From positions 10,571,764 through 10,635,763 of the forward strand of contig NC_080422.1 in the NCBI RefSeq assembly GCF_029873635.1: a stretch of DNA of 64,000 bases, read 5' to 3'. This document shows positions 48,751 through 59,708 of this stretch, piece by piece. The notes under the pieces are model-generated. The model made no database searches and had not been told where the DNA came from. It saw only the letters and a list, made by a program, of their open reading frames with translations. This stretch comes from Malania oleifera (taxonomy: Eukaryota; Streptophyta; Magnoliopsida; Santalales; Ximeniaceae). Numbering within the stretch: position 1 is the stretch's first letter; each line of letters starts with the position of its first letter. Position numbers and translations under genes: made by a program.

Positions 48751-49061
48751 ATAATTTCACAGTCCCTCTCCTTTCATTTAGTAGTAGTTGCAGGTCACCA
48801 TCTGAGGGAATGTCGTGCAGTTTTTGTTGGGAGAAGTGGGATGCATTAAGAGCCTTGACAGGTTTTTTTAGGCCCTCAGATCCCCCAGAATTCATCTCTG
48901 AATAGCAATCGCCCTGGCCAATTTGCTCCAAACCGTACCATTTGTCCAACTAGGGGAACACCGTAATTACTCCTCCAATGACTACTACAATTATACTTAT
49001 GGAGTCTTTTGCTCATTTCAAAACTTATTGTTCTTGATATTGGGAATTAACATGAAATTCC

Positions 49062-49517
49062 CTAAGTGTCTGCGTGGAAGAAAGTATCAAAGGCTGCAGC
49101 ACAGAAAAATCGTTAACTGTTACAGAGATATCTGATGGGGAAGATGAAAACGATGATTTCAGCGATAAAGATTTTAAGGTGGATGTGGTAGCTGGTCGCC
49201 CAGAATATGGAAAGAAAGGGGGTAGATGAAAACAAGTAGCAACAAATGCTAAATCGACAGCAACAGCTGCATGAAAGAAAAGAGGACAAGATAATAAGCA
49301 ACAGCCTCAGCTAGTAGGCCAGAAGCTGCTGACAGACGTTTTGATGCCTGCAGAGAATCCATGTATTTCACCAGAGAAGAAGAGAAGTTCATTGTCCTGC
49401 AGGGTAGGTGGTAATGAAGAGAAGGCAGCGAGGAGCTGAGAGAAGGTGAATTCTAATTCTGCTTCTCCTTCAGACGACAATCCCCCTTCGGATTGTCTTC
49501 ACATTTCCGAATGTTAA
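49062..49517 (+). pseudogene. Possible captured host coding fragment, lysine/acid-rich
   Basis: A frame of about 152 codons has only three stops, all TGA (49227, 49272, 49437), and ends with TAA at 49515-49517. Random DNA here would give many more stops of all kinds. The product is hydrophilic and looks like a nuclear protein tail: an acidic Ser/Asp run (EISDGEDENDDFSDKDF), a Lys/Gln-rich part, then QKLLTDVLMPAENPCISPEK. No start codon or intron is recognised. It may be a gene piece captured by the MULE, as in Pack-MULEs. I do not firmly recognise the parent gene; a weak resemblance to DNA topoisomerase 2 C-terminal tails is only an impression. Confidence 0.4.
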
Positions 49518-50404
49518 ACGGTTTCACCCTTCAAGAATCATACAAAATGAGCTAAAATTTGTAAATTATTTCCTTCTTCTATGTTATTAACATGTTTTAG
49601 CATATGGAGTTGGGACAACACTGTCCTACATTTAATGTTTTTTAACTTTTACTTCTTCATCATATATGTATCCATTATCGATAGGAGTTAATAGAACTTC
49701 CTCCTTTACAGATCATAGGTTATTATTTTCGTCTGGCTTATGTTTAACTTTCTACATTTTGGATTGTCATTACATTTCTGATTTAATGATTGGTTCTATT
49801 GTGCCTTTGCTTAGCATTTAGTTTGTGCATTCAATGATTCCAAAGTATTCCAATGTTTTCCCTCGTTTAGTTCGAATTCCATTTCATCGAAGCTGTTCAT
49901 TCATATCTAAATTCGCAACTTGGTATTAATTAACAAAAAATCTTACTTTATATGTAAAATAAGAAGACATACCCTCCTTTCCATATCAATCTTATTATGA
50001 ACAAAAGATTAATGCTCCATGTGAAGGAATCTATTAGCAATATGTTTGTGGTCAAAACATTAAAATTCTTATGTTCATGAAAATTTTGTATCTTTAGTAA
50101 CACAATTCTGAAGCATCTGAAAGTCGAAGGATACAATGATGCCACGAACCAACTGTTGTAGAAATACAAATGGCTCGATATACACTTTTTAGGATTATAT
50201 TTTTTTTGGTAGTTCTAAAGATAAATCATCATATCATACAGCTCTTTTACTGAGTATACATTTCAACCCTATTCAAGTTGAATTGCACCTAATTGAATTC
50301 TTTCCTTTTTCCTCGGGGGCCCGTTTGGTGTTACTTTTAATATTGTGAAATTAAAAGTAGAAATAAAACCTAAGAAACATACATAGAGAGACTAAATTAT
50401 ATTT
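49518..50404. other. MULE interior, nothing recognised
   Basis: AT-rich sequence with no gene or repeat recognised until the tandem array. Confidence 0.5.
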
Positions 50405-51350
50405 CACAACGTTACATTCACGAGATTTGTATACATTGAACCTATCAAAATACTATACTAATTTCGGCAGAGTCCTGTTTAAAAATTGAGCATATCCATC
50501 CATGCACCTGTGCAAATAAAACATTATTCAAATACAGTTGATACCAGTATGTTCACAACGTTACATTCACGAGAATCGTATACATTGAACCTATCAAAAT
50601 AGTATACTACTTTCGGCAGAGTCCTTTTAAAAATTGAGCATATCCATCCACGCACCTGTGCAAATAAAACATTCTTCAAATACAGTTGATACCAGTATGT
50701 TCACAACGTTACATTCACGAGAATCGTATACATTCAACCTATCAAAATACTATACTAATTTCGGCAGAGTCCTGTTTAAAAATTGAGCATATCCATCCAC
50801 ACACCTGTGTAAATAAAACATTATTCAAATACAGTTGATACCAGTATGTTCACAACGTTACATTCACGAGAATCGTATACATTCAACCTATCAAAATACT
50901 ATACTAATTTCGGCAGAGTCCTGTTTAAAAATTGAGCATATCCATCCACGCACCTGTGCAAATAAAACATTATTCAAATACAGTTGATACCAGTATGTTC
51001 ATAACGTTACATTCACGAGAATCGTATACATTCAACCTATCAAAATACTATACTAATTTCGACAGAGTCCTATTTAAAAATTGAGCATATCCATCCACGC
51101 ACCTGTGCAAATAAAACATTATTCAAATACAGTTGATACCAGTATGTTCACAACGTTACATTCACGAGAATCGTATACATTGAACCTATCAAAATACTAT
51201 ACTAATTTCGGCAGAGTCCTATTTACAAATTGAGCATATCCATCCACGCACCTGTGCAAAGAAAACATTCTTCAAATACAGTTGATACCAGTATGTTCAC
51301 AACGTTACATTCATCATATTCGTATACATTCAACATATCAAATTAGTACA
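50405..51350. repeat. 149-bp tandem repeat array, six copies plus a partial
   Basis: The phrase CACAACGTTACATTCACGAG recurs at 50405, 50554, 50702, 50851, 51000 (CATAACG variant), 51149 and 51298 (downstream part changed). The period is 148-149 bp. Copies differ at few positions. It lies between the PMD gene 3' end and the left half of the MULE, so it is part of the element or expanded inside it. Confidence 0.95.
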
Positions 51351-51404
51351 CTAAATGATACCTGCTTGTCACTTTACCTATTACTGCTCTATAAATTCAG
51401 AATT

Positions 51405-51660
51405 AAGAAAATTACATTATGTACAAATGATACTCCAAATAATTACATTATGTACAAATGATACTCCAAATAAGTAGAAATAGAGGACAAAAGATATATT
51501 CTATACAAATAGATGCTATACAAATGAAGTCATTAATAAATACATTATGCTCAAATGAATAATGAATAAATACATTATGTACAAATGAAGCTGTAAACAT
51601 ATATCTGATGTACAAATGAAAGTATGAACTAATTAACAAATACATATATCTACTACTCGG
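51405..51660. other. AT-rich spacer with a 31-bp duplication
   Basis: AATTACATTATGTACAAATG followed by ATACTCCAAAT occurs twice in tandem at about 51410-51472. Related ACATTATG/TACAAATGAA phrases follow to 51640. Confidence 0.65.
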
Positions 51661-51741
51661 TACCACATGGAGGTCATCTCCGGTGTCGGGGTGGCTGCCG
51701 TCTGGTCTGCCCTCACCTGGCTGCTCCTCTGCGTCTGGCGT

Positions 51742-53996
51742 CTAGTCACGTCGAGGGGCTACATGTCTGTCATCTCCGCCCATACGTACTGGATAATCCC
51801 ACTCTAGGTGAAGCGAACGGGGAGCTATGTCGTATATAGTCTCTAGACGAGTCCGAGCTAGCAAGCCAGGTGCATCCACCTCCTCCACATCGAGAGGGTC
51901 GTCTAGGAAGTACGACATCGACGGCGTCGTGGTAGAGTTAGATCGATAATTCGCCGGTCTACTGGAGGGTCCCGCAAAATCAGCGGCTGTCGATGGGGCA
52001 TACGATGCGGACGGCCCAAACACATACTCCTCATGTACAATGGGCGATAAGAAGGCCGGACTCGATGGACGGCTGGAGGTAGCTGCTCGATCCCCTCGTA
52101 CTGGAGCTGCTCGACCACCTCGTGGGGCCGGGGTCCGGCGTGGGGTAAGGATCTGTCGCCCATCCTCATACACAATGTCCAAACCAACTCTCGCTAAATC
52201 GCTCACAGCGGGGTCTAATGATAGCGAGTCGACCTGGTGTAATACGTCAACCTACAATATACGAAAATAGTGGTTAAAACATTGAACTACTAATGTAAAT
52301 GGTAAAAAATTAGGTATACGTTTGAGTAAGCGTACGAGGCTCATGTAGACCGCCGCAGTCCTATCTACGAAGCGACGTGTGATCGACCTATACCATGCGT
52401 AATACGGATCCTCCGGACTCATCAGGCCATCTGCCCGCACTCCCTCGACAATGTAGTCGCGCCTATGAACCCACATACTCACGTACATGGCGTGCTCCGC
52501 AGCCCAATCTGTGTTCCCCCGACCGCGACCATCAATCTCGTGCAAGTCCTCCGTACGTACATCGACCCCCGAAGTACAGAAGCGACCGGGAATGCCCTGT
52601 TGAAAGCCAAACTGGCACATCACTCAGTCTGGGAGATGCCACTCGACAATATGAAAACATATGAGTGGCACTCGGGTAACCCAGAGGTCCGACCCAACTG
52701 CATAACCAGGTGGTAGGTTGGCAACAATGTCATCAGTGTAGGGCGCCCATACGAACTGCGCGTAGACATATAGTAAATGTCAGAGGTGGGACGGGAATAT
52801 ATGCAAATGTTGAAAAATACTATCAATACACATAACCGACACTACCTCGTGCTCCCGGTGCATGTTCAGCTCGAATCTGTACCAGGGCAGCGTGTGTTGC
52901 GCAACATTAGGCACCAACAACTAATCCCTCCACCTGTACACAATAAAACGTAAGTTAGCAAGGTGTAACCACTACAACGTACTACAACTGAAGGAAATGA
53001 TTTTCAGTTGAGTTACTAACCTTCACGCGAGTGGAGCTGGGTCAATCGGTCGTCCGTCCTCATCCCTCTGAATAAGACGTCGGACACCGCGGCGCGTAGG
53101 AGCTAACGACATGAATCTCTCCCACGCCCAAACCTGCAATAAGTGTAGTGCTCCTCCGATCTGTGAGTGCGACACGTCAGTGGCGCGGCACATCTCCCGG
53201 TACAGCTAGGCTAACGTCGCAACACCCCAACTATAATGGCGTATCTCTCCTCGTTCCGCGAGCAGTGAAAGGAACATCAAGTTTGCGTAACTCCCCGATA
53301 GGTCGCAGAACAGCGTCCCACATATCAATCGCAGCATGTGGGCACGTGTGTGACACGCTATAGTCTGATCATCAACATCATCCAGAAGCTAGCAAAACAT
53401 CTCCCCCTCTAGAAACCGCATGCGAATGCGGGCACCAACAAGCTCACCATCTGGAGGCACCACTCCTAACAATCTCTCGCACATGCGGCGAAGTCCTCCC
53501 CCCTGACCGACGCCTCTATCCTGTACTGGTCCAGCTGTACAACCAGTGAAGGGCAACCCATCAATCGGTAGCCTGAACAACACCGCAACATCCTGTAATG
53601 TGATAGTCGCCTCCCTGTGCGGCAAGTGGAAGTGTGTGTCTCTGGCCTCCATCGCTCGACCAACGCAGTCACAAGATGCCAATCCAACTGGATATGGCCA
53701 ATCTGATATATCCCATAAAAACCCGCGTCACATATCCAATCAATAATGCGAGAGTCTACACCTATCCTATCTTGTACGCTCTGACTGCCCCCTCGGCAAT
53801 ATAACACGTCAGCATGCGAATCGGTCCACGCCCGACTGGACCGGTGCCGATCGCCCATACTCAATACACTAGTATCGGACGGCCCTGGATCGATCCTACA
53901 AACAAGCCAGAATATTGAAAGCATTAACATAGAAATCATAAGAATTGAGTATTTGTCCCCGGTGCTTTGTATGGTGGAACCAAACAAAAATCTCAA
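51742..53996 (-). pseudogene. Plant mobile domain (PMD) protein gene of the MULE
   Basis: The minus-strand frames encode a PMD-family (aminotransferase-like plant mobile domain) protein: an N-terminal part with DAGFYGIYQIGHIQLDWHLV (about 53684-53743), then HLPHREATITLQDVAVLFRL and PIDGLPFTGC. LRLICGTLFCDLSGSYANLM, VWAWERFMSLAPTRRGVRR and EDPYYAWYRSITRRFVDR follow further on. A Pro/Arg/Ser-rich tail (about 52206-51742) ends it. Host members MAIN and MAIL1 act in gene silencing and genome stability; transposon-borne members are known from MULEs and Ty3 elements. A frameshift near 53630 and in-frame TAG codons at 53391-53389 and 53208-53206 make it non-functional. Introns are probable between 52250 and 53150 but were not resolved. 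Confidence 0.82.
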
Positions 53997-54265
53997 GGTT
54001 TATCCTATATGTGTACAAATGAATATGTCTCACCAAGTTTTCATCTGAACATACACTATTCTCGATTGATGGACACAGTGACTCAATTGCTCAGAGACAA
54101 ATTGAGCATGGAGCATTCGCGTGTTCACCGAAAAATGAAAACGGTCTAGGGATTTAACATTTCGAAACAAATTTTTCCAAAGGAATGAGTAGAATGGCAG
54201 CTGAAAACTTGTCGTGACGTGAGGAGTAAGAGTACGCAAATCCTGGATAACCTATAAGTTATAGA
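53997..54265. other. Spacer between the transposase and PMD genes
   Basis: About 270 bp with no recognised domain. It could hold a promoter, an intron or a terminator. Whether the two genes form one transcript cannot be decided from sequence. Confidence 0.5.
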
Positions 54266-56748
54266 TCAGTGCGAAGGTCCAGCTGCATCCCTAGGTTGGG
54301 TCCTTCTTGGACATCTTGTGCGGTTATGTCCTTCTTGACGGCATATGCTACACGTGATATGTTTCCGACCTTCTCGAGCATCCATCTCGTTATGTATACG
54401 TGAGCTCCTAGGCCGACCTTTATGTCGAGCGTATGCAGGATTTGCCTGCAAGTTTGGCAACGAGCAAGTTGGCCAATATGCCTCATGCATGATTGGATAA
54501 AATTCTGCAGCATATGTTGCATAGTGCTCGGCAGTGCTCCAATATGGCTCAACAAACTGGCTCGCATTTAGCCGTGTCTCGGCACAGGCTGCAATAAGGT
54601 GCGAGCAGGGATAGTGTAAAGATTGCCACTTCCCGTAGGAGCATTCGCGCCTCTGGATGCTCAAAGTTTGGACATTGTTTCCTTTATGGGGTCCCCGCTG
54701 CGCGGTCATGATGCTAAAAGTACCCCTAGACCAGTTGAACGTCGTGACTCGTTGTCTGGTCGCCTTCAGCTTCCTTCTTTCCATCGCTAGCAATATATGC
54801 GGAGTTAACGTATTTCCTCTAGATATTGCGTTATGAGTAGACTCCCGTCGGCTATTAAAGTAATGTGCAACGCGATAAAATGTTAGTTGCACGAAAGCCG
54901 TTATGGGAAGGCTACGTGCACCTTTTAGGACAACGTTGAAACATTCGACCAGGTTGGTGGTCATGTTTCCATACCTCTTTCCACCGTTGTGGCACTGAGT
55001 CCACGTATGAGGAGGGATCTGATCGAAGAACGACTTGGCTGGCTCTCCACCCTCGTCGAATATCCTCTCCATCCAGGTATCAAATTTTCTCACCTGATGC
55101 TCCCTTCTGGCTCGTTCAGCCATTCGCTTCATATTGACACTCCGCACTTTCGTATTAAAGTTGCTGACGACATGTCGAAGGCAAAATCGGTGGTGTGCAC
55201 GTGGTGGTTGCCAATCAGGATTGTGCTGCACCGCAGCGATAATCCCTAGATGTCGATCTGATATGAGGCAAATGTCGTCCCTGTCGGTAATCAAACGCAG
55301 AGAACACAGAAACCAATTCCATGTGTCAAGGCTTTCCTTTTGCATAATAGCGAATGCAAGGGGAAATATTTACCTATTTGCATCGGGGCACATCGCAATA
55401 AGGAGTTTGCCCTTACCGTACAAGTGTGTCCCATCCACATATATAACGGGAGGGCAGTGACGAAAACCCTGAATAGATGCTGCAAATGACCAAAATACAG
55501 ATACGAAGGTTCGCTGTTAGTGCTCCCTGGAACCGGAGTTGACCTCCACCTGACTGTAGTCCCAGGATTGTACGCGCGCATCACTTCCATCCACTTCGGC
55601 AACGTTTCATACGATTTCTCCCAATCACCGAAGACTTGGGCTATTGCCTTCTGTTTGCCCAACCAAACCTTCTTATAAGATATTGAATACCCGAATCAAC
55701 GATCAATGAACTCCTTCAATGTAGCGATCAACATCGACGCATATCCCCTGATCATATTCACTATCTCCCCAGCAATGAGGGACGACGTGATTTGGTTATG
55801 GTCCTGCGATATAAGTTCATTCAAACATGTATGCGGACCACTATATTGGGTGATTTCAAAAAAATGGTGTATCATCCGATACATGGCACGCAATCTCCAC
55901 GCGTAATCGTGGTCCTTACACCTAGCAACCCACAACTCAGGAGTAGATTGCACCACATGGAAGTCATGGTGGGTGCAAGCGTGATATATTCGCACTGCAG
56001 CGATCAGCTGATCCTTCGAACCGAAGAGCATCCCCTTACTCAACTCAGAGGATTCTTCCCAACGAGTGACGCGTATGGGAAGCTCATTGACCGCAGTTAA
56101 ATCTGCAGCAGCTAGGTCAATATGACCGTACATCGGAAGCTTACCGATGAATTGCGCGTCAAACGTTGCATCGTCCATGTCATGGTGAGGTAAGTTCACA
56201 TCATCGGGGACATCATTTAACCCTTCACCCATTTCCTGCTCGTGCATGTGTTCGTCTTCAATATGAACATCATTCATAATGTTCATGCCCTCGTCCAATG
56301 CGTCGTTCGCAATGGCAAACAACGATGTTGGTACCACACTCAGGACGTCTTCACAACCTCCCTGCGGAAACTTGTAAGGAACAGGTGCTTCGTACTCCGA
56401 CGGCTGGAATGACGATCCCGAATATTCGTTAAAATCGACCGTGGACATAGCACGAACCTCCCCACCAACATCGACCTAATGTGTTTGTTCGGTGTCTTCA
56501 CCGACTTCACCCAATTGCTCCGCGGGCTCATCTGGTTGCCTAACTGCAATTACACCCACTTGAGGAATAGTCTCGACATACAATTGCATCGTTAAATATG
56601 TCTCACCGACACAGTGTGCGTCCAATACAATGCACAACCCATAATCATCTGATATCGGAACAGCCTCGTAGAACGCTGTATTATTTAACTCTCGCGCAGG
56701 GTATCTTGCGGTCACCTGCAATGCATATTGATCTGGATCAATATGCAA
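54266..56748 (-). pseudogene. MULE transposase gene, disrupted
   Basis: Order on the minus strand: N-terminal segment (56748-56479); MuDR-type DNA-binding domain (about 56100-55750, with IRVTRWEESSELSKGMLFGS and FHVVQSTPELWVARCKDHDY); MULE transposase core with PPVIYVDGTHLYGKGKLLIA (first catalytic Asp), CLISDRHLGIIAAVQHN (second Asp) and GNMTTNLVECFNVVLKGARS (catalytic Glu). A SWIM zinc finger (CSYGKWQSLHYPCSH near 54612-54656) and a CCHC knuckle CSICRQEGHNRTRC near 54302-54343 follow. It would act in the nucleus on the element ends. It is broken by TAG (56478-56476), TGA (55698-55696), TAA (55372-55370) and a frameshift near 55490. The last 359 codons are open. Confidence 0.92.
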
Positions 56749-59340
56749 ATATTTATATATCTTCGTATATAATTTACTTAATTTACACCTACGGCCAATT
56801 CGAATAAGTCGAACTAGCCGACTACTATACCTAACACCATCTAATGCGGTTATAATGTTCCCCCTATATATAAAAATACTGTGACTGGATCACTGCTTAA
56901 GCTTCCTGCCATTTAGATCGGCGATCGGGAAATAAAACAAACCTACGCAAGACAAAATTGTATATATAAGTGATGTGTAAATGAGATGAAATAACTAATA
57001 ACTATAAACTAAATAGATGTATACAAATTCTAATGAATGAATGAACTTAGAGTTTGGACCTAACTTTCCCACCAAAAAAATAAATAGATGAATTCAGCGT
57101 CTATGAATAAACAACATGAATATGTATTGATTTTCCCCATATGACATATACTTCGGATTTTCCCAAAATTGTAATTCAACTCTTAAGAGTAATTTTTCCA
57201 AAATGGTACTTCGTACTCTGCCTCATTATGGGTTGGGTTGCCACTTAATTTGAAGTTCAATTTTGTTAAGTAGCCTTTTGAGGATTCATTGCTAATCCAA
57301 ACAGCCATACTCAAAGGAGTTGAAGGGATATTTTGGAAAAATGTTACTTAGGACGCATAACATCCCGATTCATGAAATGAGAATGGGATTGTCTTATGGC
57401 AAGTGCTTTAAAATGTGAACACTACATTTATATCGATATATTGGTGAAAAATACATAAATTCGGGGAGGAAAAAACTCATTACTACTCTCCTCTAATAAT
57501 GTGACCTTTTAGCTATCATCTCTACAGTGTTCCCAGTCAGCGTCATCAACAGTGACTAGTCGAGGCCGGCTTCGCCCTCGTACCGTTGGATCTTTAATGG
57601 TGCTCTGTCGACTGTGGCTTCCTCAGGCACCCCCCACCCTAGGATCTTATACATATGGGGCTTGTCTCATGATGAATTCCCCACCTTATCTGCTCTTACT
57701 TCCTTTGGATATTATTATTTATTTATTTTTATTTTAAATATAATTTTTGCAAGTTTCAGTTTTTTAGTGTGATTGGTGAACTAAATTATTAGGTAATTTT
57801 AATAAAGTATATTAACTTAGACAAAGACACTAATCTTCCCAAAAATTTGATAAAAAGACAATCACATATCCTAAGGTTTCAAGAATTTTAAATATTATAC
57901 CAAGAGTTTTAAGAATTTGTACAACGTTTGCTGACATTTCAAGAATTTCAATGATCTCTCTTGAGATTTGTTAAAAATGCACAAATCTCACTTTACAATT
58001 TGCAAACAGACAAGTTTTTTTTTTAAGATAAATTTTATTTTCTTTTGACAAACATCAAATGAGGTTTTTAACATTTTTGATACTTTAGGAGATGTTCGTG
58101 ACATTTTTGAAATTTTAGCAAAGATATTTGTCTTTTAAGCAAACTTAAAAAAAATGAATATCTTTTATCCTATTAATTATTGTATTCTAGTAATCATAAG
58201 AGAGGGAGAGGGGACTTAATTCCGTCACTAGGACCTCTTATCTGACAATAAAAAATTCACAAATGATACTCCTTATATTATAATTATAAAGTTCTATTCT
58301 AATCTATTCCAAATGTTTCAAACATGCGGCTCAACTTGAACTTTATTATGTGGTTGGTTCAAAGTATGAGTTTGATTCATTAGGAATTCAAACTAAATTT
58401 CAAGGAAAACTAAAGCTTGAAATTAAATATAAGAAACATCAAAGGCATGTGTATATATATACTCTATGCGTTATCTATGAAATATATCATAGGCATTACA
58501 TTCTTAAATGAGCTAAAATTATTAAAGTTTGTGTAGGAAATAAAATAAGTCAAAATTTAAATTCTAAATTTCGTTAACTCATAGAAAAGTATATGCACTT
58601 AATACGATAAATGACAATACAATTTATAATTACAATGTGCACTCACATTAACTCAAAGCATCAATTAAAACCATACAATTTACATGTTATTGAAAAATTT
58701 TAGTGGATGTGCCCAATTATATTAAAAACAATACAAGAAAATTCAAGAATTGAATAACAAAATTTCCCATTTTGAAAGTAAACCATATGATCTAATTATA
58801 ATTGCACAATTATATTCAAAAGAGTAGAAGGAAATTCAACAAATTTAGTGAGTGGAGGAAACTTCAACAAATTCTAAGGTAGGAAAGATAATGCATTTTA
58901 CAATGAAACAACAATCCAAAAAAAATAAATAAATATTGAACAACAGTTTGAATGGAAAAAATAAAATATTATCAGCAAAAAATTAAATTCAAATACCCAA
59001 ACAATGAAATACAAATAAAATATTATCAGCAAAAAATTAAATTTAAATACCAAAACAATGAAATACAAACCTTAAGAGTAATGTTTGTCTACGAATCTTT
59101 TAACACAAATCACAAACTCTCTCTCGGATTATCAAAGCTTTGGATGAAATAAAAATAATGTAAAAATCTAAGCACTGAACATGGAAAACATAACTTACCC
59201 CATCTCCTTATATAACTTTCGATTTGATGAAGCCTGCAACGGTCACCTGCTCCAGAGTCTTCCTTCAACGATAACCTACTCGGCTCTGCAACAGGTACTC
59301 TGTTCGCGCAAGAAAGGAGGAAGAACGGGCGAGGTTATTC
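56749..59340. other. MULE right interior, upstream of the transposase
   Basis: Non-coding, AT-rich. It would contain the transposase promoter. A 2-copy tandem duplication of about 57-60 bp is at about 58961-59070 (TATTATCAGCAAAAAATTAA repeated). A short GC-rich patch at 57540-57650 is unexplained. Confidence 0.5.
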
Positions 59341-59347
59341 TGAAGCA

Positions 59348-59566
59348 AATCTCGCTACTCCAAGTAGCGAGATTTGCCACGCCTCAAAAGCCGGGTGGAG
59401 GTAATTCAAAAGGCGGTTGGCAGAGCATTAATTATCCCAATTAAATCTCGTTACTTGGAGTAGCGAGATTTGCCATGCGTTAGCGCGAGCCCTTCAGCAA
59501 AGGTAAATCTCGCTACTCCAAGTAGCGAGATTTGCTTAAATATCGCTACTTGGAGTAGCGAGATTA
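59348..59566. repeat. Right subterminal hairpin array (four copies)
   Basis: Copies of the same hairpin motif as at the left end, at about 59348-59374, 59443-59472, 59504-59534 and 59538-59566. Three are near-perfect palindromes; the last two overlap the terminal inverted repeat. Confidence 0.9.
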
Positions 59567-59653
59567 CGTCAGAGTCATTCTGGGAAATATTTCCCATAAT
59601 GAGGTATTATTTAATATATTCTTTTAAATAAAAGTTAAAACGGGAAAAAACTC
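59516..59653 (-). repeat. Right terminal inverted repeat of the MULE
   Basis: 138 bp ending GGGAAAAAACTC, the inverse of 46308-46445, followed at once by the target-site copy GTAGAGCAA. Confidence 0.92.
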
Positions 59654-59708
59654 GTAGAGCAACCTCTATATTATTATTTTTTTTTTTTTTTTTTTTTCAA
59701 TTACTACA
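59654..59708 (-). mobile_element. Tip of the Ty3/gypsy 5' LTR beyond the MULE
   Basis: After the MULE target copy, sequence runs through a poly-T tract into ATTACTACA, matching the outer end of the 3' LTR (TTTACTACA at 36435-36443). It marks the right edge of the nested stack. Confidence 0.72.

Larger units (their letters stand above)
46308..59653 (-). mobile_element. Mutator-like element (PMD-MULE), 13,346 bp
   Basis: Both ends carry a 138-bp terminal inverted repeat (46308-46445 and 59516-59653), beginning GAGTTTTTTCC(T/C)G. Outside them lie GCAGAGCAA (46299-46307) and GTAGAGCAA (59654-59662), a 9-bp target duplication with one mismatch, the size typical of Mutator. On the minus strand the element encodes a MULE transposase and, further downstream, a plant mobile domain protein. 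Both are broken, so it is not autonomous now. Other contents are eight subterminal hairpin motifs, a 149-bp tandem array, a LINE fragment and a possible captured coding fragment. It is inserted in the 5' LTR of the Ty3/gypsy element and is therefore younger than that element. Confidence 0.93.
34657..59708 (-). mobile_element. Ty3/gypsy element (Tekay/Del-like), heavily nested
   Basis: Minus-strand element: 5' LTR at 45758-46307 plus 59654-59708, primer site at 45753-45742, gag at about 45581-44403, pol at about 44416-36762, polypurine tract at 36456-36444, 3' LTR at 36443-34657. Domain order PR-RT-RH-INT and a chromodomain-like end place it in Ty3/gypsy, most like Tekay/Del. Two solo LTRs sit in pol and a 13.35-kb MULE in the 5' LTR. 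Without insertions the internal region is about 5 kb. Flanking 5-mers (TGATG at 34652-34656, TGCTC at 59709-59713) do not match, so no target duplication is evident. Confidence 0.88.

Noticed and set aside
48609-48905. 98-aa plus-strand frame inside the MULE
   Set aside because: The minus strand of the same stretch encodes a recognisable LINE segment, so the plus frame is a shadow.
50405-51350. CRISPR-like regular array
   Set aside because: The whole 149-bp unit is repeated with no unique spacers, and the context is a plant transposon.
55706-56100. Overlapping plus-strand frames opposite the transposase
   Set aside because: They are antisense shadows of the MULE transposase frame, which has clear domains.
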